From the NCBI RefSeq assembly GCF_004016515.1, contig NZ_SACT01000003.1, positions 473,653 to 537,652 on the forward strand: a stretch of DNA of 64,000 nucleotides, in the 5' to 3' direction. The translations under genes and the position numbers were made by a program. Position 1 is the stretch's first letter. Each line of letters begins with the position of its first letter. The notes beneath the pieces were generated by a model. It searched no databases, had not been told where the DNA came from, and saw only the letters and a list, made by a program, of their open reading frames with translations. Below, one piece after another: positions 1 through 9,796 of the stretch. This DNA comes from Rubrivivax albus. Lineage in GTDB: Bacteria > Pseudomonadota > Gammaproteobacteria > Burkholderiales > Burkholderiaceae_C.

Positions 1-483
1 CCCAGCTACGCGCGGGTGCGAAACCCGGCCAACGGGCGCGAGATCATCGTGCGGGTGAACGACCGCGGCCCATTCCACCCGGGCCGGGTCATCGACCTGA
101 GCTATACCGCCGCGCTGAAGCTCGGCGTGCTCGGCGGCGTGGCGCCGGTGGAGGTGGAGCGCATCACGCACGACGAGATCCGCGCGGGCGTGCGCCCGAC
201 ACCCTCGGCCCCGTTCGATGGTGGCGTGCCGGACGCTGCAACGGCCTCCAGTGGCTATTGGCTGCAGCTGGGGGCGTTCCGCGACCGCGAGGGTGCCCAG
301 CAGCTGCAGCGCCTGCTGCAGCAGGAGACCCCCTGGCTGGCCGACCAGCTGACGCTGCAGGACGACGGCCAGTGGGTGCGCGTGCGCGTGGGCCCCTGGG
401 CACAGCGGCGCGACGCCGAGACCACCGCCGCGCGCCTGGCCGACGCGCTGCCGCTGGACGCGCTGGTCGTCTTCGTGCCCTGA
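1..483 (+). CDS. rlpA: RlpA-like septal ring lytic transglycosylase, 3' part (5' end outside window)
   Basis: The frame is open from the first base, so the gene starts upstream and about 160 codons are visible. The first part is the end of a double-psi beta-barrel domain with the family motif VNDRGPF followed by [13 protein letters not shown]; the Asp of that motif belongs to the active site in RlpA. After a short linker the last 75 residues form a SPOR domain (begins around [11 protein letters not shown], ends VVFVP), which binds denuded septal peptidoglycan. Known role of the family: outer-membrane lipoprotein cutting naked glycan strands during daughter-cell separation. The lipoprotein signal cannot be seen here. 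No terminator is evident before the next gene. Confidence 0.88.
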   Translation, partial: PSYARVRNPANGREIIVRVNDRGPFHPGRVIDLSYTAALKLGVLGGVAPVEVERITHDEIRAGVRPTPSAPFDGGVPDAATASSGYWLQLGAFRDREGAQQLQRLLQQETPWLADQLTLQDDGQWVRVRVGPWAQRRDAETTAARLADALPLDALVVFVP

Positions 484-629
484 GAGGGTGAGCGCGCATC
501 CCTAGTTCGGGTCAGCCGCGCCGCTTCCCGATGGACGCAGGCGCACTTTGCGCCGATGCTCGGCGGGTGAGCCCTTGGGCGCGCGCCCGCAGGGCAGTGC
601 CGCAGGGCCAAGCCTGAAGGAACACTCCC

Positions 630-3600
630 GTGAGCACCGCCCCGATCACCTTCCTCGTCCCCGGCCAGACGGCCGCCACGCGCAGCGGTGCACCGCTGCG
701 CGCCAGCGACGGCCTGCCCGGCCAGGTCAAGGCCCGCGTCACCGTCGGCGCCCGCCGCGCCGGCGTCGAGCCGGTGCGGCTGGAGGCCGTGCCGGGCGAG
801 GACCTCGTGGTGCTGCACGTGGCCGGCGGGCCGGCCCTGGTGCTGCACCCGGAAACCGCGCGCGACATGCTGCTCGGCCAGGGCACGCAGACCACGCGCA
901 GCGCCGGGGTCGCCACCGGCGACGTGGTCGTGCCCACGCAGCTGCGCTGGCGCAGCCTGGAGCAGACGGCACCGGCGCGGTCGCGCGGCTTCCTCGGCGA
1001 CGTGCTGCTGCAGGCGGTGGAGGTGCTCACCGGGCTGGCCAAGGACAAGGCGGTGGACTTCGCCGCCTCGGCCGTCGTCGCCAAGGTCGACGGGCAGGTG
1101 GTGCCCGGCGTCTACCGGCTGGACCCGACGGGGCTGAAGCCGCTGAAGGACCGAGCCCGCCCGCTGACGGCCGTGGAACCGGCCGACGGCCCACTGCTGG
1201 TGCTGCTGCACGGCACCTTCGTCGACACCGCCAGCACCTTCGGCAAGCTCTGGGACCTGCACCCGGCCCAGGTGCAGGCGCTGTTCGGCCACTACCGGCA
1301 GCAGGTCTACGCGCTGGACCACCCCACGCTGGGCGCCAGCCCGATCGAGAACGCGCTGACGCTGGCCCAGGCCCTGCCCAAGGGTGCGCGGCTGCACCTG
1401 GCCACGCACTCGCGCGGCGGCCTGGTGGCCGAGGTGCTGGCCCGCGTGTGCGGCCGCGGCGGCGAGCTCTCGGCCGACGACCTGAAGCCCTTTGCCGGCG
1501 CCGCGTATGCCCCGCAGCGCGCCGCGCTGCAGCAGCTGGCCGCGCGCGTGAAGCAGCAGGGCATCACGGTGGAGCGCATCGTGCGCGTGGCCTGCCCGAC
1601 GCGCGGCACGCTGCTGGCGTCGCGGCGGCTGGACGCGTATCTCTCGGTGCTGCGCTGGGGCCTGCAGCTGGCGGGCATCCCGGTCGCACCGGCGCTGCTG
1701 GACTTCCTGTCCGAGGTGGCACGCCGCCGCGAGGACCCGGGCAAGCTGCCCGGCCTGGCGGCCATGATGCCCGACAGCCCGCTGGTGCGCTGGCTCAACG
1801 GCGGCGAGCCGGTGCCCGGCGACCTGCGCGTGGTGGCCGGAGACCTGGAGGGCGACACCCTGGGCAGTTGGGTCAAGACGCTGCTCGCCGACGCTTTCTA
1901 CTGGACCGACAACGACATCGTCGTGCAGACGCGTTCGATGTACGGCGGCACGCCGCGGCTGAATGGCGGCGCGCAGTTCCTGCTCGACCAGGGCGGCAAG
2001 GTCACGCACTTCAACTACTTCATCAATGCACGCACGGTGGGTGCGGTGGTGGAGGGGCTGACGCAGGAGCGCCCCTCCGGTTACCGCCCCATCGGCCCGC
2101 TGTCCTGGGCCGGCGAGGACGCCGGCGGCGTGCGCGCCGCCCGCGCGCGGCCCACGGGCCTGCCGGCGCCGGCCGATCGGCCGGCCGTGTTCCTGCTGCC
2201 CGGCATCCTGGGCAGCCACCTCAAGCTCGGCGACAAGCGCATCTGGCTGAGCCTGCGCCTGCTGGGCGGGCTGGAGCGCCTGGCCTGGCCCGACGCCGGC
2301 GCCAGCGTGCACCCGGACGGCCCGATCGGCCTGTTCTACGACGACCTGGCCGAGTATCTGGAACGCACGCACGAGGTCATCCCGTTTGCCTTCGACTGGC
2401 GGCGCCCGATCGAGGAAGAGGCCCGGCGCCTGGCCGACGCCATCGACCGCGAACTCGCGCTGCGCGAGGCCTCGCGCCAGCCGGTGCGGCTGATCGCGCA
2501 CTCGATGGGCGGGCTGGTGGCGCGCACCGTGCAGCTGGAGCGCCCCGAGACCTGGAACCGCATGCTGGAGCGCAGCGGTGCGCGCCTGCTGATGCTGGGC
2601 ACACCCAACGGCGGTTCGTGGGCACCGATGCAGGTGCTCTCCGGCGACGACCGCTTCGGCAACCTGCTGGCCGCCGTGGGCGGCATGTTCGACGACGAGC
2701 GTGCCCGCGAGGTGATGGCCGGCATGCCCGGCTTCCTGCAGCTGCAGGCCGGCCTGCTGGACGACGACGGCCGCCTGGCGCGCCACGAGACCTGGGCCGA
2801 CATGGCCCGGCGCGACCTGCAGAAGGTGCGCGACGCGAACTGGTGGCACCGCAACTGGATCGCACCCGACGATCCCACCCAGCTGTCGCCCTACACCTGG
2901 GGCGTGCCGGAACAGCCGGTGCTCAACCGCGCGCTGGCGCTGCGCCGGCGCCTGGACGAACAGCGCACGCAGGCGCTGCCGGCCTTCGCCGACCGCCTGC
3001 TGCTGGTGGTGGGCCACGCGCGCTACACGCCCGACGGCTGGCAGTGGGGCGACGAAGGCCTGGAGTACCTGAACGCCGTCGATGGCGGCGACGGCCGCGT
3101 GCCGCTGCACAGCGCGCTGCTGCCCGGCGTGCGCACCTGGACGCTGAAGGTGGAGCACGGCAGCCTGCCCGACCACGCCGAGGCCTTCGAGGCCTACCGC
3201 GAACTGCTGGAGCATGGCGACACCGAGCGCCTGCCGCGCCTGGCGGCCGCGGCCGTGCGCAGCGCCGCCGGCGGCACCCAGGACGGCGCGGCCACGGTGG
3301 AGCACGTGACCTCGCGCCCGTCCCGCGGCCGCCAGCTCGGCGCCGCACGGCCGATGGACAGCATGAAGGCACTGCTGTCGGCGCCCGGCCTGGAGGCCGA
3401 CGGCACGCCAGCCCAGACCGCCGAGCGCGGCGCGGCACTGCAGGTGGAGGTGTGCAACGGCGACCTCACCTTCATCGGTCAGCCCCTGATGCTCGGCCAC
3501 TACCACGCCACCAAGGTCACCGGCACCGAGGGCGTGATCGACCGCCGGCTCGGCGGCGCGCTCACCGCGTCGCTGGAGGCCGGGCTCTACCCGCAGGGCA

Positions 3601-6218
3601 TCGGCGAACACCAGATCTTCGTCAACGGCGGAGCGCCCGACGACCCCTGGCGTGCGCCGCGGCCGCGTGCGGCCATCGTCATCGGGCTGGGCGACGAGGG
3701 GGCACTCACGCAGAAGGACCTGGCCTTCGCCGTGCGCCAGGCGGCGCTGGCCTGGCTGCAGCGGCTGGCCGAGCAGGGCGAGGCCGCCTCGGCGGTGGAG
3801 CTGGCCGCCACGCTGATGGGCAGCGGCGGCGCCGGCATGGGCCCGGGCGAATCGGCCGCCGCCATCGCCACCGGCGTGCGCGACGCGGCCGAGATCGTGC
3901 GCCGCGGCAATGCCACGCGCCAGGCCACGGCCGACGCCGCGGGCCGGCCCGACACCGCACAGCTGTGGCCGCTGCCCACGCGGCTGACCCTGGTGGAGCT
4001 GTACCTGGAACGGGCATCGGACGCCTGGCGCGCGTTGCAGGTGCAGGCCACCGCGGCGCCGGGCCACTTCGTCATCGGCCCGGTCATCGTCAGCGGCACC
4101 GGGCCGCTGCGCCGCCAGATCGACACCGCCTACCGCGGCGCCGACTACGACCTGATCACCGCGCTGTCGCCGGCCGGCGCGCCGGACCAGATCGCCTTCC
4201 GGCTCGACACCCGGCGCGCGCGCAGCGAGCTGCGCAGCGTGGCCACCCAGGCCACGCTGGTGGAACAGATCGTGCGCCGCGCCGCCGACGACACCAACGA
4301 CGACACCCAGCTCGGCCGCACGCTGTTCCAGCTGCTGATCCCGCGGGACATGGAGGCCTACCTCGGCGGCACCGAGCGCATGGTGCTGGAACTCGACACG
4401 CGCACCGCCCGCGTGCCCTGGGAACTGCTCGATTCCCCGCCGGAGCGCCGCAGCGGCGGCGACCCACGGCCCTGGGCCGTGCGCACGCGGCTGCTGCGCA
4501 AGCTGCAGACGGCACGCTTCCGCAGCCAGGTGCGAGACGCCGGCGCCGACGAGCAGGTGCTGGTGGTCGGCGAACCCAAGTTGAACGACGCGCGGTACGC
4601 GCCGCTGCCCGGCGCGCTGCAGGAAGCGCGCGCCGTGGCCACGGCGCTCGGCGGCCTGCAGGGCGTGGGCGCCGAGCGCGTGAAGCTGGTGGCGGAGGCG
4701 GAGGCCGTGGCCATCCTCAACGCGCTGTTCGAACGGCCCTGGCGCATCGTGCACATCGCCGGCCACGGCGAGACCACCGATGGCGAGGGTGGCCCGGGCG
4801 GGCTCGTGATGTCCGACAAGAGCTTCCTCGGCCCGCGCGAGATCGAGCAGATGCGCGACGTGCCGGAGCTGGTGTTCGTCAACTGCTGCCACCTGGCGAA
4901 GATCGCGCCCGAGGAACCCGGGCGCCAATCGCTGGACCGGCCGAACTTTGCCGCCAGCGTGGCCGAGGCGCTGATCGAGGCCGGTGTGCGCTGCGTGGTG
5001 GCCGCCGGCTGGGCGGTGGACGACGATGCCGCGGCGGCCTTCGCCGGGCGCTTCTACCGCACACTGCTGTCGGGCCGGACCTTCATCGACGCCGTGGCCG
5101 AGGCGCGCGAGGCCGCCTGGCGCCAGGCCGACCCGACACAGGGCGGGAATGGCAACAACACCTGGGCCGCCTACCAGTGCTACGGCGACCCGGACTGGGT
5201 CTTCCGCCGCGGCGTGGGCGACGCGCAGGCCCGCGACCCGGTCGTCGACGAGTACGCCAGCCTGTCGTCGCCGCTGGGCCTGGCACTGGCGCTGGAGAAG
5301 CTGGCGGTGGAGTCGGAGTTCCAGGGCCGGCCGCTGAAGCGCCAGCTCGAGCACATCCGCCACTTGGAGGCGCGCTTCGGCACCCTGTGGGGTGGCATGG
5401 GCGCCATCGCCGAGGCCTTCGGTGTGGCCTACGCCAAGGCCGGCGCGATGGCGCCCGCGGTGGACTGGTACGGGCGCGCCACCGCCGCGGCGGATGCCAG
5501 CGCGTCGATGAAGGCGCACGAGCAGTGGCTGAACCTGCGCGCGCGCCTGGCCGAGACGCAGGCGCGCGAACACGCGCCGAAGAGCCACGCCTGGGCGAGT
5601 TGCCGGCGCGAGGTGCAGACGGCCGTGCAGCAGTTGGAGGCGCTGACCGCGCTGCAGCCCACGGTGGAGCGGCACAACCTGGTGGGCTCGGCCTGGAAAC
5701 GCCTGAGCATGCTGCTGCTGGGCAGCGACGCCCGCGGTGCGGCCGATGCGCGGGCGCGGTCCGACGCCGCCTACGGCCGTGCCGAGGCCATGGCGCTGGC
5801 GCAGGACGCGCCCGAGCTCTTCTACCCGGTGATCAACCGCATGGCCTATGCGCTGGCGATGCACCCCGAGCCCAGCTTCCCCGGCTTCGAGCCGGGCCTG
5901 GTGGCGCGCGCCCGCGACAGCGCGCAGGCCAAGGTGCTGGCCGAACCGGACTTCTGGAGCGTGGTGACGCTGATCGAGCTCGACGCCTTCGAGGCCGCGG
6001 GCGCCGGCACGCTGCACGCGCTGATCGGCGGCCTGCTGGCGCGGGCGGAAGACCTGCACAGCCGTGCCGCCGCGCCGAAGAACTGGGCCTCGGTGCGCGA
6101 CAACGCCGAGTACGCGCTGCGCGGCCGGGTGGCGAAGGCGGCGGGCGCGGAACGGCAGGCGCTGGCCGACTGGCTGGACCGGCTGGCGCTCTATGCCGGG
6201 CAGAAGGCCGGTGGCTGA
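630..6218 (+). CDS. Large two-hydrolase plus CHAT (caspase-like) protease fusion protein
   Basis: 1,862 residues from a GTG start with a GAAGGA-type ribosome site just upstream. Order of modules: an alpha/beta hydrolase (LLHGTF near 193, nucleophile elbow HSRGG with Ser261); a second LCAT/PGAP1-like hydrolase (LLPGILGSH, elbow HSMGG with Ser625, GDGRVPLHS with Asp818/821, EHGS with His843, so a full triad is plausible); a mixed region about 900-1290; a CHAT domain about 1290-1535 announced by LELDTRTARVPWELL and carrying HIAGHG (His1375, His1379) and NCCH (Cys1419/Cys1420); then a helical, possibly TPR-like tail to 1862. CHAT proteins are caspase-like proteases, several of them in defence systems. 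No signal peptide is visible, so it is probably cytoplasmic. No partner gene lies beside it; the next gene faces the other way. The combined function is unknown to me. Confidence 0.85.
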   Translation: MSTAPITFLVPGQTAATRSGAPLRASDGLPGQVKARVTVGARRAGVEPVRLEAVPGEDLVVLHVAGGPALVLHPETARDMLLGQGTQTTRSAGVATGDVVVPTQLRWRSLEQTAPARSRGFLGDVLLQAVEVLTGLAKDKAVDFAASAVVAKVDGQVVPGVYRLDPTGLKPLKDRARPLTAVEPADGPLLVLLHGTFVDTASTFGKLWDLHPAQVQALFGHYRQQVYALDHPTLGASPIENALTLAQALPKGARLHLATHSRGGLVAEVLARVCGRGGELSADDLKPFAGAAYAPQRAALQQLAARVKQQGITVERIVRVACPTRGTLLASRRLDAYLSVLRWGLQLAGIPVAPALLDFLSEVARRREDPGKLPGLAAMMPDSPLVRWLNGGEPVPGDLRVVAGDLEGDTLGSWVKTLLADAFYWTDNDIVVQTRSMYGGTPRLNGGAQFLLDQGGKVTHFNYFINARTVGAVVEGLTQERPSGYRPIGPLSWAGEDAGGVRAARARPTGLPAPADRPAVFLLPGILGSHLKLGDKRIWLSLRLLGGLERLAWPDAGASVHPDGPIGLFYDDLAEYLERTHEVIPFAFDWRRPIEEEARRLADAIDRELALREASRQPVRLIAHSMGGLVARTVQLERPETWNRMLERSGARLLMLGTPNGGSWAPMQVLSGDDRFGNLLAAVGGMFDDERAREVMAGMPGFLQLQAGLLDDDGRLARHETWADMARRDLQKVRDANWWHRNWIAPDDPTQLSPYTWGVPEQPVLNRALALRRRLDEQRTQALPAFADRLLLVVGHARYTPDGWQWGDEGLEYLNAVDGGDGRVPLHSALLPGVRTWTLKVEHGSLPDHAEAFEAYRELLEHGDTERLPRLAAAAVRSAAGGTQDGAATVEHVTSRPSRGRQLGAARPMDSMKALLSAPGLEADGTPAQTAERGAALQVEVCNGDLTFIGQPLMLGHYHATKVTGTEGVIDRRLGGALTASLEAGLYPQGIGEHQIFVNGGAPDDPWRAPRPRAAIVIGLGDEGALTQKDLAFAVRQAALAWLQRLAEQGEAASAVELAATLMGSGGAGMGPGESAAAIATGVRDAAEIVRRGNATRQATADAAGRPDTAQLWPLPTRLTLVELYLERASDAWRALQVQATAAPGHFVIGPVIVSGTGPLRRQIDTAYRGADYDLITALSPAGAPDQIAFRLDTRRARSELRSVATQATLVEQIVRRAADDTNDDTQLGRTLFQLLIPRDMEAYLGGTERMVLELDTRTARVPWELLDSPPERRSGGDPRPWAVRTRLLRKLQTARFRSQVRDAGADEQVLVVGEPKLNDARYAPLPGALQEARAVATALGGLQGVGAERVKLVAEAEAVAILNALFERPWRIVHIAGHGETTDGEGGPGGLVMSDKSFLGPREIEQMRDVPELVFVNCCHLAKIAPEEPGRQSLDRPNFAASVAEALIEAGVRCVVAAGWAVDDDAAAAFAGRFYRTLLSGRTFIDAVAEAREAAWRQADPTQGGNGNNTWAAYQCYGDPDWVFRRGVGDAQARDPVVDEYASLSSPLGLALALEKLAVESEFQGRPLKRQLEHIRHLEARFGTLWGGMGAIAEAFGVAYAKAGAMAPAVDWYGRATAAADASASMKAHEQWLNLRARLAETQAREHAPKSHAWASCRREVQTAVQQLEALTALQPTVERHNLVGSAWKRLSMLLLGSDARGAADARARSDAAYGRAEAMALAQDAPELFYPVINRMAYALAMHPEPSFPGFEPGLVARARDSAQAKVLAEPDFWSVVTLIELDAFEAAGAGTLHALIGGLLARAEDLHSRAAAPKNWASVRDNAEYALRGRVAKAAGAERQALADWLDRLALYAGQKAGG

Positions 6219-6313
6219 CGAGACGGCCGTCGCATGCTCCCCCGGCCCGGCTGGCAGGACGGGCCGCTTCGCCCGGCGAGTATCAGTCCGCAGGGACCGT
6301 GTTTCGTCTGGGT

Positions 6314-7084
6314 TCAGCGGCCGCCGGTCACGTCCAGCAGGGCCCCTGTGGTGTAGCTGGCCGCGTCGGACAGCAGCCAGACGATGGACGCGGCCACCTC
6401 GTCGGCCGTGCCCGCGCGCTGCATCGGGATCGTGGGCGCCAGGTCGCGCGCGCGATCCGGCTGGCCGCCGGAGGCGTGGATCTCGGTGTCGATGATGCCG
6501 GGCCGCACGGCGTTGACACGCACACCCTCGGCCGCCAGTTCACGCGACAGGCCGACGGTGAGGGTGTCGATGGCGCCCTTGCTGGCCGCGTAGTCGACGT
6601 ACCAGCCGGGGGCGCCCAGGCGCGCCGCCACCGAGGACAGGTTGACGATGCTGCCCCCGTGGCCGCCGTGGCGGCTGGACATCCGCCGCACCGCCGCCCG
6701 TGTGCACAGCAGCGTGCCGATGACGTTGATGCCGAAGATGCGCTGCCAGCGCGCCAGGTCCATCTCGTCCAGGCGCTGCGCACGGTCCACGACGCCGGCG
6801 TTGTTCACCAGGCCGGCCAGTGGCGGCGCCTCGGCGTCCAGGCGGGCGAACATCGCGGCCACCTGGCCCTCGTCGGCCACGTCGGCCTGCACCGCCCAGG
6901 CCTGGCGGCCGGCGGCGCGCACGTCGGCACACACGGCCTCGGCGGCCGCGGCGTCGCGCGTGTAGTTCACGGCCAGGTGCCAGCCCGCCGCAGCGGCCTG
7001 GCGTGCCACGGCGGCGCCGATGCCCCGGCTGCCGCCGGTGACGAGCAGGAGTCGGTCGGAAGGTGCAGCGTCCATGTTGGCCAT
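6314..7084 (-). CDS. SDR-family NAD(P)-dependent oxidoreductase
   Basis: 256 residues. A classical short-chain dehydrogenase/reductase: the cofactor-binding TGGSRGIG motif lies near residue 16, NNAG near 90, and the catalytic Ser ... Tyr-x-x-x-Lys pair appears as NLSS and YAASK. The C-terminal VTGGR ending is typical of the 3-oxoacyl-ACP reductase-like/glucose dehydrogenase-like group; the substrate cannot be deduced. The frame stays open far upstream, but the Met at 7084 sits right before the Rossmann fold; an alternative Met three codons in is possible. It is divergent from the ABC importer operon with only 51 bp between start codons, so the two may share a control region. Confidence 0.88.
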   Translation of the reverse strand: MANMDAAPSDRLLLVTGGSRGIGAAVARQAAAAGWHLAVNYTRDAAAAEAVCADVRAAGRQAWAVQADVADEGQVAAMFARLDAEAPPLAGLVNNAGVVDRAQRLDEMDLARWQRIFGINVIGTLLCTRAAVRRMSSRHGGHGGSIVNLSSVAARLGAPGWYVDYAASKGAIDTLTVGLSRELAAEGVRVNAVRPGIIDTEIHASGGQPDRARDLAPTIPMQRAGTADEVAASIVWLLSDAASYTTGALLDVTGGR

Positions 7085-7135
7085 CGTAGCCGCGCTACGA
7101 TCCCGGCTCCCCCAAAACCGGATGGAGACAAACAC

Positions 7136-8170
7136 ATGCAACGTCGGGAACTCATGCTGGGCGGCTTGGCCGCCGCGGGTGCGCTGGCCGCGCCGGCCCT
7201 GGTGCGCGCGCAGGCGCTGGAGAAGGCCAAGGTCACGATCGCGGTGGGCGGCAAGAACCTGCTGTACTACCTGCCGCTGACCATCGCCGAGCAGAAGGGC
7301 TTCTTCAAGGACGAAGGCCTGGACCTGAGCGTGGTCGACTTCGCCGGCGGCTCGCGCGCGCTGGCTGCGGTGGTGGGCGGCAGCGCCGACGTGGTCTCGG
7401 GGGCCTTCGAGCACACGGTGAACATGCAGTTCAAGGGCCAGGCCATGCGCGCCTTCGTGCTCCAGGGCCGCGCGCCGCAGATCGTGCTCGGCGTCAGCAC
7501 CAAGACCATGGCGGGCTACAAGACGGTGGCCGACCTGAAGGGCAAGAAGATCGGTGTCACCGCGCCGGGCAGCTCCACCAACGTGATGGCCAACTTCGTG
7601 CTGGCCAAGGCCGGGCTGAAGCCCAGCGATGTATCCATCGTCGGCGTCGGCGCCAGCAACGGCGCCGTGGCCGCCATGCGCGCTGGCAACATCGACGCCA
7701 TCAGCAACCTCGACCCGGTGATCACGCTGCTCTCGCGCGCCGGCGACATCAAGATCGTGGCCGACACGCGCAAGGTGGCCGAGGCCGACCGCATCTTCGG
7801 CGGCCCGATGCCTGCCGGCTGCCTGTACTGCCCGCAGACCTTCATCGACAAGCACCCGAACACGGTGCAGGCGATGGCCAACGCCATGGTGCGCGCCAAC
7901 CACTGGATCCAGCAGGCCGGCCCCAGCGACATCATCAACGCCGTGCCCGAGGCCTTCCTGCTCGGCGACCGCGCGGTCTACATCGACGCCTTCCTCGCCG
8001 CCAAGGGCGCACTGTCGCCCGACGGGATGATCCCGGAGGCCGGCTCGACCACCGCGTTCCGCGCGCTGGCCAGCGTCGACGCCAAGATCGCCGAAGCCAA
8101 GCTGGACCTCCAGGCCGTCTACACGAACGACTTCGTGAAGAAGGCCAACGCCAAGCACAAGCGCTCGTGA
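7136..8170 (+). CDS. ABC transporter substrate-binding protein, NitT/TauT (SsuA/TauA/NrtA) type
   Basis: 344 residues starting at an ATG with GGAGA about 10 bases upstream. The N-terminus is a secretion signal with a paired arginine (MQRRELMLGG...) and an Ala-rich core ending near VRAQA. The mature part has the family pattern of periplasmic sulfonate/nitrate/taurine/thiamine-precursor receptors: a Leu-Tyr-Tyr-Leu-Pro-Leu stretch, AEQKGFFKDEGLDL, and a DLKGKKIGVTAPGSS loop. It would capture a small ligand in the periplasm and hand it to the permease encoded two genes on. The stop codon overlaps the start of the ATPase gene. Ligand unknown. Confidence 0.88.
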   Translation: MQRRELMLGGLAAAGALAAPALVRAQALEKAKVTIAVGGKNLLYYLPLTIAEQKGFFKDEGLDLSVVDFAGGSRALAAVVGGSADVVSGAFEHTVNMQFKGQAMRAFVLQGRAPQIVLGVSTKTMAGYKTVADLKGKKIGVTAPGSSTNVMANFVLAKAGLKPSDVSIVGVGASNGAVAAMRAGNIDAISNLDPVITLLSRAGDIKIVADTRKVAEADRIFGGPMPAGCLYCPQTFIDKHPNTVQAMANAMVRANHWIQQAGPSDIINAVPEAFLLGDRAVYIDAFLAAKGALSPDGMIPEAGSTTAFRALASVDAKIAEAKLDLQAVYTNDFVKKANAKHKRS

Positions 8171-8979
8171 GCACACCGGCCCTGCAGCTGACGGGGGTGT
8201 CCTGCACCTTCGTCAGCAAGGACGACCCCGGGCAGCGATACACCGCCGTGCGCGACGTGGACCTCACCGTCGGCGCCGGCGAGTTCGTCAGCGTCGTCGG
8301 GCCCACGGGCTGCGGCAAGAGCACGCTGCTCAACGTCGGTGCCGGACTGCTGCAGCCCAGCACCGGCCGTGTGCAGGTGTTCGGGCAGGACCTGCAGGGC
8401 ATCAACACGCGTGCCGGCTACATGTTCCAGGCCGAGAGCCTGATGCCCTGGCGCACCGCGCTGGGCAACGTGATGGCCGGGCTGGAGTTTCGTGGCATGC
8501 CAATGGCCGAGGCCAGGGCGCAGGCCGAGCATTGGCTCAAGCGCGTGGGCCTGGGCGGCTTCGGCGACCGCTACCCGCACCAGCTCTCCGGCGGCATGCG
8601 CAAGCGCACCAGCCTGGCCCAGACGCTGGCGCTGGACCCGGACATCATCCTGATGGACGAGCCCTTCAGCGCCCTGGACATCCAGACCCGGCAGCTGATG
8701 GAGAACGAGGTGCTGGACCTCTGGGCGCAGAAGAAGAAGGCCGTCCTGTTCATCACCCACGATCTGGACGAGGCGATCGCGATGAGCGACCGCGTGGTGG
8801 TGCTCTCCGCCGGCCCGGCCAGCCACCCGATGGGCGAGTTCGCCGTGGACCTGGAACGCCCGCGCGACGTGGCCGAGGTGCGCACGACACCGCGCTTCAT
8901 CGCGCTGCACAACGCGATCTGGGACGTGCTGCGCGAAGAGGTGCTCAAGGGCTACGCGCAACAGCTCAAGGCGGCGTAG
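8167..8979 (+). CDS. ABC transporter ATP-binding protein (SsuB/TauB type)
   Basis: 270 residues from a GTG start overlapping the preceding stop by 4 bp, so translation is probably coupled. Walker A GPTGCGKST at residues 45-53, a Q-loop in GYMFQAESLMPW, ABC signature LSGGMRKR, Walker B ILMDEP and switch His in FITHDLDEA are all present. This is the cytoplasmic motor of the importer. As in other NitT/TauT ATPases the C-terminal part is short and lacks a sugar-type regulatory domain. The permease gene follows after 3 bp. Confidence 0.93.
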   Translation: MSTPALQLTGVSCTFVSKDDPGQRYTAVRDVDLTVGAGEFVSVVGPTGCGKSTLLNVGAGLLQPSTGRVQVFGQDLQGINTRAGYMFQAESLMPWRTALGNVMAGLEFRGMPMAEARAQAEHWLKRVGLGGFGDRYPHQLSGGMRKRTSLAQTLALDPDIILMDEPFSALDIQTRQLMENEVLDLWAQKKKAVLFITHDLDEAIAMSDRVVVLSAGPASHPMGEFAVDLERPRDVAEVRTTPRFIALHNAIWDVLREEVLKGYAQQLKAA

Positions 8980-8982
8980 GCC

Positions 8983-9786
8983 ATGAAACACGTGAGACTC
9001 TGGCAGGGCGGCCTGCTGCTGGCGCTGATCGGGTTCTGGTACGTGATGACCGAACCCGGCCTGATCCCGCCGATGATGTTCGACAACGACCGCCAGGCCG
9101 CGTTCTTCTTCGGCCAGCCGCTGCACGTGGGCGAACGCATCTGGAACTGGTTCGTGGTGGATGCCGACATCTACCGCCACTTGGGCGTCACCCTGGTCGA
9201 GACGCTGCTGGCCTTCGGCATCGGCGCGGTGCTGGGCCTGGGCGGCGGGCTGTGGCTGGCGCTGGCCCCGCTGGCCTCGGCGGTGCTGGACCCGTACATC
9301 AAGGCCATGAACTCGATGCCGCGCATCATCCTGGCGCCGATCTTCAGCGTCTGGTTCGGGCTGGGCATCGCGTCGAAGGTGGCGCTGGGCGTGACGCTGG
9401 TGTTCTTCATCGTCTTCTTCAACGTCTACCAGGGCGTCAAGGAGGTGAGCCCGGTGGTGCTGGCCAATGCCCGCATGCTGGGCGCCAACCAGCGCCAGCT
9501 GCTGCGCCACGTCTACCTGCCCAGCGCCACCAGCTGGGTGTTCAGCAGCCTGCACACCAGCGTGGGCCTGGCCTTCGTCGGTGCGGTGGTGGGCGAGTAC
9601 CTGGGCTCGAGCCAGGGCGTGGGCTACCTGATCCTGCAGGCCGAGGGCACCTTCGACATCAACACCGTGATGGCCGGCATCATCGTGCTGACCGCCTTCG
9701 CGCTGGTGCTGGACGCGCTGGTCGGCCGCATCGAGAAACGGCTGATGAAGTGGCAGCCCAAGGTGGGCGAAACCGAAAAGCTCTGA
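8983..9786 (+). CDS. ABC transporter permease (SsuC/TauC type)
   Basis: 267 residues of an inner-membrane permease with several hydrophobic helices. The BPD_transp_1 coupling region with the EAA-like loop is visible around ANARMLGANQRQLLRHVYLPSA, before the last helices. It completes the importer made by the two genes upstream; spacing of 3 bp from the ATPase gene supports one operon. A small C-terminal cytoplasmic tail (RIEKRLMKWQPK) follows the final helix. Nothing in the protein identifies the substrate. Confidence 0.9.
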   Translation: MKHVRLWQGGLLLALIGFWYVMTEPGLIPPMMFDNDRQAAFFFGQPLHVGERIWNWFVVDADIYRHLGVTLVETLLAFGIGAVLGLGGGLWLALAPLASAVLDPYIKAMNSMPRIILAPIFSVWFGLGIASKVALGVTLVFFIVFFNVYQGVKEVSPVVLANARMLGANQRQLLRHVYLPSATSWVFSSLHTSVGLAFVGAVVGEYLGSSQGVGYLILQAEGTFDINTVMAGIIVLTAFALVLDALVGRIEKRLMKWQPKVGETEKL

Positions 9787-9796
9787 CGGAGGTGGC

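Noticed and set aside
255..6059. A 1,934-codon open frame on the minus strand opposite the CHAT fusion gene
   Set aside because: It is a shadow of the GC-rich plus-strand gene: composition is His/Arg/Gln-biased with no domain, and the plus strand carries recognisable catalytic motifs along the same stretch.
6235..6313. Terminator after the CHAT fusion gene
   Set aside because: A seven-pair GC stem can be drawn around 6246-6269, but the loop is large and no T run follows on either strand.
548..8170. A 2,540-codon plus-strand frame running through to the ABC binding protein
   Set aside because: Only the last 345 codons form a real protein with a signal peptide and ribosome site; the rest reads the CHAT gene in the wrong frame and the SDR gene backwards.
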